Shown here: in pieces, positions 1 through 5,499 of the stretch
How positions within the stretch are numbered: the stretch's first letter is position 1
Layout of the letters: each line of letters opens with the position of its first letter
NCBI GenBank assembly: GCA_900553035.1
Contig: USCC01000087.1
Coordinates: 1 to 8,843, forward strand
Length of the DNA stretch: 8,843 bases
From: an uncultured Rhodospirillaceae bacterium
Lineage (GTDB): Bacteria; Pseudomonadota; Alphaproteobacteria; CAAGCB01; CAG-977
Direction: 5' to 3'
Notes under the pieces: generated by a model
Database searches by the model: none
What the model was told of the DNA's origin: nothing
What the model saw: only the letters and a program-made list of their open reading frames with translations
Position numbers and translations under genes: made by a program

Positions 1-1318
1 GGGTGTCGCCTTCGCATCGGGCCACCAGCATCGGTTGGGTGTTTGAGGCTCGCAAAAGCCACCATCCGTCCTCTTTGACCACCTTGATGCCGTCGGTATC
101 GTCAAACGCGATTTTCGCCGCGGCCAGTTTTTTCCGGATCGTTTCAATCCGGCGGAATTTTTTATCATCCCCGCAGGCCATCTCAATTTCCGGCGTCCGG
201 AAAGACGGAGGAATGCGGTTGACACGCTGGGCCAGCGTTTCCGCATAGCTGTTTGAGGCGATTTCCAAAAGGCGCAGTCCCGCGTACAGAGCATCGTCGT
301 AGCCGTAGTATTTGTCGGCAAAAAAGAAATGCCCGCTCATTTCGCCGCCCAGGCGGGCTTTGGTTTCCTTCATTTTCTGTTTGATGAAGGAATGGCCGGT
401 CTTCCATATCAAAGGATTGCCGCCCATGCGCCGGATTTCGTCGCAGAAGGTTTTTCCCGCCTTTACATCGGCAATAACGGTGGCCGCGGGATTCAGGCGC
501 AGAAGGTCTTCTGCAAAAATCTGAAGAAGCTGATCGCCTTCCAGAATCCGTCCTGTCGCATCCACGGCGCCCAGCCGGTCTCCGTCTCCGTCAAACGCAA
601 GCCCCAGATCCGCGTTTTCCAGAAGGACAACATCCTGAAGCTGTTTCATGTTGGCGGGACGGCTGGGGTCCGGATGGTGGCATGGGAAAGAGCCGTCAAT
701 GTCCCCGTTGATCAGGATGTGGCGCCCGGGCAGGCTCGGCAGAATGTCGCTGACAATTTTCCCGGTCGCGCCGTTGCCGCAGTCCCAGACAACCCTCAGA
801 TCCATCCCGTGTCGGAAATCCTTCAGCAGACGGTGGATGTAGAGTTCCGAGAAGTCTTCTTCTTCCAGGCATCCGACGGATTTTTCAAAACGTCCCGTAC
901 GTGCGATACGACCCAGTTCCTGAATCTGTTCCCCGAAAAAAGGCGCGTTGCCGGTGACAAGCTTGAAGCCGTTGTATTCCTTCGGATTATGCGACCCCGT
1001 CACCATGACGCCGTTGGCAATGCCGGAAGCCTGAAGCGCAAAATAAAGCAGAGGCGTCGGACAGCATCCGACCTTTAACACAAGCATCCCGCAGGACAGC
1101 AGGCCGTTTACCAGAGCCTCGGCCAGCGCAGGAGAGGATTCCCGGCCGTCAAAGCCGACGCATACATTCGTTTTTCCGTTGCGGCGCAGGTATGTCCCAA
1201 AGGCCTTGCCGATTATTTCGGCGGTCTGCGGGGTGACCGTATTTCCAACGACGCCGCGAATGTCTGCGGCGCGCAGGATCAACGGATGAAGGACCGCAGA
1301 TGCCTTAGGTGATAACAT
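1..1318 (-). CDS. Phosphomannomutase/phosphoglucomutase, 3' end cut off by the window edge
   Basis: Enzyme of the alpha-D-phosphohexomutase superfamily (ManB/AlgC/PgmG-like), interconverting the 6- and 1-phosphates of mannose and/or glucose for nucleotide-sugar synthesis in the cytoplasm. The reading frame is open from ATG at 1318 to the left edge, giving 439 residues; family members are about 460 long, so only roughly the last 20 residues should be missing. Visible motifs in order: catalytic phosphoserine loop TGSHNP (Ser109), Mg-binding DGDGDR (243-248), sugar-binding GEMSGH (325-330) and the phosphate-binding loop RASNTQPMLVARCE (423-436). The start was chosen because the ATG overlaps the end of upstream pgm by 14 bases and places the N-terminal motif (ILRAADIRG) about 14 residues in, as expected; there is no clear Shine-Dalgarno, so translation is probably coupled to pgm. 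Mannose versus glucose preference cannot be read from the sequence. Confidence 0.93.
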   Translation of the reverse strand, partial: MLSPKASAVLHPLILRAADIRGVVGNTVTPQTAEIIGKAFGTYLRRNGKTNVCVGFDGRESSPALAEALVNGLLSCGMLVLKVGCCPTPLLYFALQASGIANGVMVTGSHNPKEYNGFKLVTGNAPFFGEQIQELGRIARTGRFEKSVGCLEEEDFSELYIHRLLKDFRHGMDLRVVWDCGNGATGKIVSDILPSLPGRHILINGDIDGSFPCHHPDPSRPANMKQLQDVVLLENADLGLAFDGDGDRLGAVDATGRILEGDQLLQIFAEDLLRLNPAATVIADVKAGKTFCDEIRRMGGNPLIWKTGHSFIKQKMKETKARLGGEMSGHFFFADKYYGYDDALYAGLRLLEIASNSYAETLAQRVNRIPPSFRTPEIEMACGDDKKFRRIETIRKKLAAAKIAFDDTDGIKVVKEDGWWLLRASNTQPMLVARCEGDT

Positions 1319-2939
1319 CCGGTGCTTTGCGTCCCGTTTTGGCTTTGACACCGGAGATTTCTTCGGCAATCTGAATCAGCTCTCCCAGAGCTTCCTGCGG
1401 ATCCATGTCATGGCGGGCCACGTTCGGTTCGTACTTTTCAACATAGATGCGGATGGTTGCTCCCTGTGTCCCCGTTCCGGACAGGCGGAAGACGATGCGC
1501 GAGCCGTCCGTGAACAGGACACGGATGCCCTGATGTTTGCTTTCGCTTTTATCAACGGGATCAATGTACGTAAAGTCATCGAAGGTCTTGACTTCGTACT
1601 CGCCGTAGAATTTGCCGACGGTTTCCCCGGCCATGGCGCGCATGGCGTCCATGATTTCGTTCGCCGTCCGTGAATCGACGTTTTCATAGTCGTGCCGCGA
1701 ATAATAGTTGCGGCCGTACTTTTTCCAATGAGCCTTGACAATGTCTTCGACCGATTGATTCGACGCCGCGATGATGTTCAGCCAGTACAAAACCGCCCAC
1801 AGGCCGTCCTTTTCACGAACGTGGTTGGATCCGGTGCCAAAGCTTTCTTCGCCGCAGATGGTCACTTTGTTCGCGTCCATCAGATTGCCGAAGAATTTCC
1901 ATCCCGTCGGGGTTTCATAACAGCTCATCCCCATGCCGCGCGCAACGCGGTCAACGGCCTGGCTGGTCGGCATCGAGCGAGCCACACCCGTCAGGCCGCG
2001 GTCATAGCCGGGCGCCTGCCAGAAATTCGCAACAATGACCGCCAGACTGTCGCTGGGGTTGACGTAAAAGTCACGCCCCAGAATCATGTTACGGTCGCCG
2101 TCACCGTCCGATGCGGCTCCGAAATCCGGCGCGTCGGGGCCGTTCATGACGTCAACCAGGTCATGGGCATACACGAGGTTCGGATCAGGATGGCCGCCGC
2201 CGAAATCCTCCTTCGGTTCTCCGTGAACAACTGTTCCGGCCGGCGCGTGCAGAAGGTCTTCCAGAATATATTTCGCATAGGGACCCGTGACGGCGTGCAT
2301 GGCGTCGTAGCGCATTTTGAACTTGCCTGTTTCAAACAGTCGGCGGATCAGGTCAAAATCAAACAGTTTGGCCATCAGTTCGGCATAATCGCGTACGGGA
2401 TCAATGATTTTGATTTTTGTTTCTCCCAAAACCTTTTCACCGATCATATCCAGGTCAATGTCGGGAGTGTCGGCGATTTTATAGCTTTCAATGGTCTGGG
2501 TATGCGCGTAAATCGCTTCCGTGACTTTTTCAGGAGCCGGGCCGCCGTTGCTGATGTTATATTTAATGCCAAAGTCCGCGTTCGGGCCGCCCGGATTATG
2601 GCTGGCCGACAGGATGATGCCGCCGAACGCCCCGTATTTCCGGATGATGCAGGAAGCCGCCGGTGTGGATAAGATGCCGCCCTTTCCGATCATCAGTTCC
2701 CCAAAACCGTTCGCCGCGGCCATTTTAATAATAATCTGGATGGCCTTGCGGTTGAAATACCGGCCGTCTCCGCCGATGACAAGGGTCTTGCCCTGATAGT
2801 CCTCAAGGCTGTCGAAAATGGACTGAACAAAGTTTTCAAGGTAATGAGGCTGTTCAAAAACCGAAACTTTCTTGCGCAGGCCGGATGTTCCGGGGCGCTG
2901 GCCTTCAAAAGGTTTTGTCGGAATGGTCTGAATAATCAT
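1305..2939 (-). CDS. pgm: Alpha-D-glucose phosphate-specific phosphoglucomutase
   Basis: Interconverts glucose-6-phosphate and glucose-1-phosphate, linking glycolysis to glycogen, UDP-glucose and envelope polysaccharides. At 544 residues it has the usual length of the PgmA-type enzyme. The N-terminus has the family signature PFEGQRPGTSGLRKK (10-24). The catalytic loop is SASHNPGG with Ser113; Mg ligands are Asp278, Asp280 and Asp282 in SDGDGDR; TPTGWKFF (343-350) and GEESFG (363-368) form the sugar-binding part; RLSGTGTQGATIRIY (485-499) is the phosphate-binding loop. The start ATG is preceded by AAGGA about 7 bases upstream. It lies between mipZ and a second phosphohexomutase; the 14-base overlap with the latter indicates one transcript. 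All catalytic residues are present, so it should be active. Confidence 0.97.
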   Translation of the reverse strand: MIIQTIPTKPFEGQRPGTSGLRKKVSVFEQPHYLENFVQSIFDSLEDYQGKTLVIGGDGRYFNRKAIQIIIKMAAANGFGELMIGKGGILSTPAASCIIRKYGAFGGIILSASHNPGGPNADFGIKYNISNGGPAPEKVTEAIYAHTQTIESYKIADTPDIDLDMIGEKVLGETKIKIIDPVRDYAELMAKLFDFDLIRRLFETGKFKMRYDAMHAVTGPYAKYILEDLLHAPAGTVVHGEPKEDFGGGHPDPNLVYAHDLVDVMNGPDAPDFGAASDGDGDRNMILGRDFYVNPSDSLAVIVANFWQAPGYDRGLTGVARSMPTSQAVDRVARGMGMSCYETPTGWKFFGNLMDANKVTICGEESFGTGSNHVREKDGLWAVLYWLNIIAASNQSVEDIVKAHWKKYGRNYYSRHDYENVDSRTANEIMDAMRAMAGETVGKFYGEYEVKTFDDFTYIDPVDKSESKHQGIRVLFTDGSRIVFRLSGTGTQGATIRIYVEKYEPNVARHDMDPQEALGELIQIAEEISGVKAKTGRKAPDVIT

Positions 2940-2981
2940 TATTGCTTCCTTCGGTATGAAATAAACGGACTTTGGGATAGA

Positions 2982-3007
2982 ATCATAAATTAAACGGCGT
3001 CTGTCAA
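2982..3007 (-). promoter_or_regulatory. Possible pgm promoter
   Basis: On the minus strand a perfect TTGACA lies at 3007-3002 and a TATGAT (5 of 6 to the -10 consensus) at 2987-2982. The spacer is only 14 bases, shorter than normal for a sigma-70 promoter, and a 17-base spacer would give only GATTCT. The TTGACA also falls in the loop region of the hairpin at 2992-3017. A GANTC site (2980-2984), the target of the alphaproteobacterial cell-cycle methyltransferase CcrM, overlaps the -10 element. Weak call; pgm could equally be read from the mipZ promoter. Confidence 0.22.
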
Positions 3008-3017
3008 GACGGCGTTT
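2992..3017 (-). terminator. Hairpin after mipZ, possible intrinsic terminator
   Basis: An inverted repeat of 11-base arms: AAACG and CGTCT pair with AGACG and CGTTT across one central mismatch, with a 4-base loop. Read on the minus strand it lies about 60 bases past the mipZ stop and is followed by TTTAATTT, a weak T-tract. It could end or attenuate mipZ transcription ahead of pgm. Confidence 0.4.
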
Positions 3018-3023
3018 CGGTCA

Positions 3024-3059
3024 GAAGGCTTTGCGCGGCCTTCGGCGCTTTTTCTTTTT
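3024..3059 (+). terminator. Small hairpin with T-rich tail, plus orientation
   Basis: GAAGGC (3024-3029) pairs with GCCTTC (3038-3043) over an 8-base loop. On the plus strand it is followed by two T5 runs at 3049-3059. No plus-strand gene lies upstream, so a terminator would only stop antisense transcription entering the mipZ region. On the minus strand the hairpin has no T-tract. Together with the hairpin at 2992-3017 it gives tandem structure in the mipZ-pgm gap. Confidence 0.25.
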
Positions 3060-3078
3060 AGAACATATTTAAAGTGTA

Positions 3079-3885
3079 TCAGCCCTCTGAGTCGTCATCC
3101 ATTCCGACGGCCTGAAGAATCTGCCGCAACTCCTGCCTTGCGGCAATATGGGAAATCGACATTTCAATCCCGGCTTTTTTATTCTCCATGTCCAGAAGGG
3201 TCAGTCCCTTCAGAAAAAGCTCGCGGAAAATGATGCGCTCCCCCAATCCCGGAAGCGGCGTGAAATTGATGCGCCGGCCGAGGGCTTCCAGAAGCTTCCA
3301 CATGATTTTTTCATTACGCGTTGATACGTGCATCAGCCGGTTGCGCAGGACAAACCAGGCAACGGGCTTCTTTTTCATCTGCACCCGTTTCTGGCGCGCC
3401 TGCCATACGGCCTGAGCATAATGGCTGGGCGCTTTGACAGTCAGTGTTTCGGGATCGATTTTCGCCAGCACGTCCAGGTCAATCAGGCTGTCATTTATTG
3501 GGGTGATCAGCAGGTCGGCAAAGGCGTGAGCCTGCCGGAACAGGGCGTTATCTGCACCCGGTGTATCGATTAGAACGATATCACTGTCCGCGGACAGGTC
3601 GGCAATCTGGGCGCTGAAGGCCTCTTCATCGGCTCGGCGTTCCTGCGGGGAGAGATCCTCGCGGACGGAAACCGTCAGATGCTGGGGCAGGGCAAGGGAA
3701 AGCCCGTGCCGTTCAGCATAGGCGGCCCGGTTCTGAATATAATGAGTCAGAGTCCCCTGCCGGCCGTCCAGGTCAATCGAAGAAACCGCTTTCCCCTGGC
3801 GCAGAAAGGAAGCAATCAGGTGCATGGCCAGAGTCGATTTCCCGGTTCCGCCTTTTTCATTCCCGATAACAATGACTGTACCCAC
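3079..3885 (-). CDS. mipZ: MipZ-type division plane positioning ATPase (ParA/MinD superfamily)
   Basis: MipZ is the alphaproteobacterial ATPase that binds ParB near the origin, forms a gradient from the poles and inhibits FtsZ assembly so that division occurs at mid-cell. Numbering from the GTG start gives 268 residues. It has the deviant Walker A KGGTGKST (11-18, with Lys11 and Lys16), the switch I segment IDLDGRQGT (Asp40 matches the hydrolytic Asp42 of Caulobacter MipZ) and the Walker B region VLIDTPG (Asp107). Family-specific stretches follow: TPINDSLIDLDVL, FVLRNR, LPGLGERIIFRELF, GLTLLD and AARQELR, which separate it from ParA, MinD and Soj. The frame is open to a TTG at 3948, with an ATG at 3921. 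I prefer GTG 3885 because AGGGA lies about 6 bases upstream and it puts the P-loop where Caulobacter MipZ has it; the longer forms add up to 21 basic residues. It is divergent from the hydrogenase genes. Confidence 0.92.
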   Translation of the reverse strand: MGTVIVIGNEKGGTGKSTLAMHLIASFLRQGKAVSSIDLDGRQGTLTHYIQNRAAYAERHGLSLALPQHLTVSVREDLSPQERRADEEAFSAQIADLSADSDIVLIDTPGADNALFRQAHAFADLLITPINDSLIDLDVLAKIDPETLTVKAPSHYAQAVWQARQKRVQMKKKPVAWFVLRNRLMHVSTRNEKIMWKLLEALGRRINFTPLPGLGERIIFRELFLKGLTLLDMENKKAGIEMSISHIAARQELRQILQAVGMDDDSEG

Positions 3886-3961
3886 ACTCTTCCCTTTCGG
3901 TTCGCCGTTCACTCTCCGCATCCTAAAAGGCTGCCGAAATGATTTCAAGCGGGAATAAATC

Positions 3962-3975
3962 TTTATTTAAATAAA
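3962..3975. repeat. 14-base perfect AT palindrome upstream of mipZ
   Basis: TTTATTTAAATAAA reads the same on both strands. It lies between the predicted mipZ -10 element (4002-4007) and the mipZ start codon, in the expected 5' leader. It could be a protein-binding site, or just a product of the AT-rich sequence. Confidence 0.4.
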
Positions 3976-4001
3976 CGGATGTTGGAGAAAAGTTAAGAAT
4001 A

Positions 4002-4031
4002 ATTATAAAAAACGAGGATAAGTTTTGGCAA
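4002..4031 (-). promoter_or_regulatory. Predicted mipZ promoter
   Basis: On the minus strand, TTGCCA at 4031-4026 (5 of 6 to the -35 consensus) and a perfect TATAAT at 4007-4002 are separated by 18 bases. Transcription would start near 3995 and give a leader of roughly 110 bases to the GTG at 3885. The surrounding DNA is strongly AT-rich compared with the coding regions. Confidence 0.5.
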
Positions 4032-4056
4032 TCAAACAGTTTGACAGTGTTTGACA
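4032..4056. repeat. Overlapping inverted and direct repeats at the hydrogenase promoter
   Basis: TCAAACAGTTTGA (4032-4044) is an inverted repeat with 5-base arms. Overlapping it, the octamer GTTTGACA occurs twice in direct orientation, at 4039-4046 and 4049-4056, exactly 10 bases apart, so both copies face the same side of the helix. The second copy contains the predicted -35 hexamer. The arrangement resembles tandem regulator half-sites; I do not recognise the regulator. Confidence 0.45.
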
Positions 4057-4079
4057 CGTCCCTTTTATTCCCTTACATT
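4051..4079 (+). promoter_or_regulatory. Predicted hydCBA promoter
   Basis: A perfect -35 TTGACA (4051-4056), a 17-base spacer and TACATT (4074-4079, 4 of 6 to the -10 consensus). The expected start point is near 4086, giving a leader of about 98 bases before the hydC ATG. A second TTGACA at 4041-4046 has a poorer -10 (TTTTAT, 4063-4068) at 16 bases and could be an overlapping alternative promoter. Confidence 0.5.
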
Positions 4080-4090
4080 CAGTACTAAAT

Positions 4091-4106
4091 ATATCTATTA
4101 AGATAT
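4091..4106. promoter_or_regulatory. Dyad at the predicted hyd transcription start, operator-like
   Basis: ATATCT (4091-4096) and AGATAT (4101-4106) form a perfect 6-base inverted repeat around ATTA. It lies a few bases downstream of the predicted start point, where a repressor would block initiation. It does not match the Rex or FNR consensus as I know them. Confidence 0.35.
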
Positions 4107-4183
4107 GTCGGATCGTTCGTCGCATGGATGTTACCTTTAAACATCAGCGTGTTATTTCGTTTTTTTGACTGGGAGTAAATTGC

Positions 4184-4690
4184 ATGAGTGAGTCCTCGGG
4201 ACGGGAACTGTCAACCTCTCGCAAATTTGAAAAGGTCGGTGAGATTCTGGACCGTTACGGCCGCCAGAGCGCACATCTGATCCCTATTTTGCAGGAAGTG
4301 CAGGAAGTTTACCGTTATCTGCCGCCTGAAATCATGAACTATGTGGCGCAGGCCCTGAACATCCCCGCCGGGCGGGTTTACGGGGTGGCAACCTTTTACG
4401 CGCACTTCGCGCTGGAACCCAAAGGCAAGTACCTGATCCGTCTGTGCGACGGGACGGCGTGCCATGTCCGGGGATCGGAACCCATTTTGAAGGCACTGCG
4501 CAAGCGGCTGGGCGTTTCCCAGGAAAAACCGACGACGGAGGACATGATGTTTACGGTCGAAACCGTTTCATGTCTGGGGGCGTGCGGTTTGGCGCCCGTC
4601 ATGGTGATTAACGAGGATGTTCACGGTCAGATGACGCCGGAATCGGCTCTGCAGCTGGTCGAAGATATTATTCAGGCGGAGAATGCGTAA
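4184..4690 (+). CDS. hydC: NADH-dependent [FeFe] hydrogenase, NuoE-like [2Fe-2S] subunit
   Basis: Smallest subunit of the cytoplasmic HydABC (Hnd-type) hydrogenase, homologous to the 24 kDa NuoE subunit of complex I, passing electrons between the HydB flavin and the iron-sulfur chain. At 168 residues it has the normal length. An N-terminal helical part (about 13-75; LIPILQEVQEVYRYLP, then GRVYGVATFYAHF) is followed by a thioredoxin-like domain binding one [2Fe-2S] cluster through Cys88, Cys93, Cys130 and Cys134, in CDGTAC and CLGAC. The ATG is preceded by GGGAG with an 8-base spacer. Its stop overlaps the hydB start by one base (TAATG), so translation is coupled. NuoE-like proteins also serve formate dehydrogenases, but the hydA gene downstream settles the role. 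Confidence 0.95.
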   Translation: MSESSGRELSTSRKFEKVGEILDRYGRQSAHLIPILQEVQEVYRYLPPEIMNYVAQALNIPAGRVYGVATFYAHFALEPKGKYLIRLCDGTACHVRGSEPILKALRKRLGVSQEKPTTEDMMFTVETVSCLGACGLAPVMVINEDVHGQMTPESALQLVEDIIQAENA

Positions 4691-5499
4691 TGGCACAAAC
4701 GAATTTAGACCAGATTGCTGAAGACTACAACGGCATGCACGACACCGTAAAACGGCGCCTGATCATCTGCGCCGGCACGGGATGCATTGCCAACGGATCC
4801 CTGAAGCTGTACGACGAGCTTCTGAAGGAAATCCAGAAGGCCGGGATTGAGATCGCGGTTGAACTGAAAGCCGAAGACACGCGCGAAAAAACGCTGTTAT
4901 CCAAAAGCGGGTGCCAAGGGTTCTGTCAGATGGGCCCCCTGCTGTCGATTGAACCGGACGGGATTCTGTACTGCCATGTCAAAGCGCATGATGCGGCGGA
5001 AATCGTCAATACGACCCTGAAACACAATCAGCTGATCGAGCGCCTGCTCTATAAGGATCCGCATGATGGGTCTCCCTGTCACGGGACGGATGATATTCCG
5101 TTCTATAAACGCCAGAGCCGGACAGTCCTGAAGGCGTGCGGCCATGTCGATCCGGAAGATATCCGCGAATACATTTATCACGACGGGTACAAAGCGGCTC
5201 AGAAGGCCTATACGGAAATGACCGACGAGGACGTGTGCCGGACGGTTCTGGATTCCGGACTGCGCGGCCGCGGCGGCGGCGGATTCCCGACGGGACTGAA
5301 ATGGGATCTGACCCGCAAGGTCAAAGGCGATAAGAAATATGTCGTTCGCGGCTGCAAATCAGGCGGATCAGAAATACGTCTGCTGCAACGCCGACGAAGG
5401 CGATCCGGGCGCGTTCATGGATCGCAGCGTCATGGAAGGCAACCCGCACGCCGTTATCGAAGGCATGATGATTGCGGCCAAAGCCATCGGAGCGGATGA
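4690..5499 (+). CDS. hydB: NADH-dependent [FeFe] hydrogenase, NuoF-like subunit, N-terminal part (frame broken)
   Basis: First part of the FMN- and NAD(H)-binding subunit. Residues 23-100 are a thioredoxin-like [2Fe-2S] domain fused to the N-terminus, with Cys27, Cys32, Cys75 and Cys79 in CAGTGC and CQGFC. The NuoF domain begins at about 140 and includes the glycine-rich nucleotide-binding segment RGRGGGGFPTGLKW (192-205). Homology stops at about Val219. From there the frame gives an Arg-rich, meaningless tail to the stop at 5499, while the rest of the family sequence continues in the +1 frame from 5339. Dropping 37 bases between 5329 and 5366 would join both parts into one 634-residue protein of normal HydB length with an intact NADEGDPGAF motif. 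As written the gene would make a truncated protein without the flavin core, so it is either broken, recoded or misassembled. Confidence 0.8.
   Translation: MAQTNLDQIAEDYNGMHDTVKRRLIICAGTGCIANGSLKLYDELLKEIQKAGIEIAVELKAEDTREKTLLSKSGCQGFCQMGPLLSIEPDGILYCHVKAHDAAEIVNTTLKHNQLIERLLYKDPHDGSPCHGTDDIPFYKRQSRTVLKACGHVDPEDIREYIYHDGYKAAQKAYTEMTDEDVCRTVLDSGLRGRGGGGFPTGLKWDLTRKVKGDKKYVVRGCKSGGSEIRLLQRRRRRSGRVHGSQRHGRQPARRYRRHDDCGQSHRSG
5305..5380 (+). other. Frame break in hydB: two divergent copies of one segment in tandem
   Basis: The segment encoding DLTRKVKGDKKYV (frame of 4690; 5305-5343) is followed by one encoding SFAAANQADQKYV (frame of 5339; 5342-5380). They align residue by residue without gaps, exactly 37 bases apart, so the frame moves by one. 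The 3' halves (5329-5343 and 5366-5380) agree at 13 of 15 bases, whereas the 5' halves are nearly unrelated. This argues against a fresh tandem duplication and for a join between two related alleles or paralogues. The two copies meet at GTCGTT (5341-5346). Confidence 0.7.

Noticed and set aside
329..1078. 249-codon plus-strand open frame
   Set aside because: Antisense to the phosphomannomutase gene, which reads open for 439 codons with all family motifs.
1692..2672. 326-codon plus-strand open frame
   Set aside because: Antisense to pgm, whose catalytic motifs are all intact; no motif of its own.
4022..4044. FNR- or CRP-like box near the hyd promoter
   Set aside because: Half-sites resembling TTGAT and ATCAA are present but not in the required orientation and N4 spacing.
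4105..4178. Short leader-peptide frames before hydC (starts at 4105, 4124 and 4128)
   Set aside because: None has a ribosome site or a telling run of one amino acid; 11 to 16 codons occur easily by chance.
5329..5346. Programmed +1 frameshift in hydB
   Set aside because: No stop-codon-plus-slippery-codon arrangement or stimulatory structure is apparent, and the extra 37 bases with a second copy of the segment are better explained by a join or insertion.
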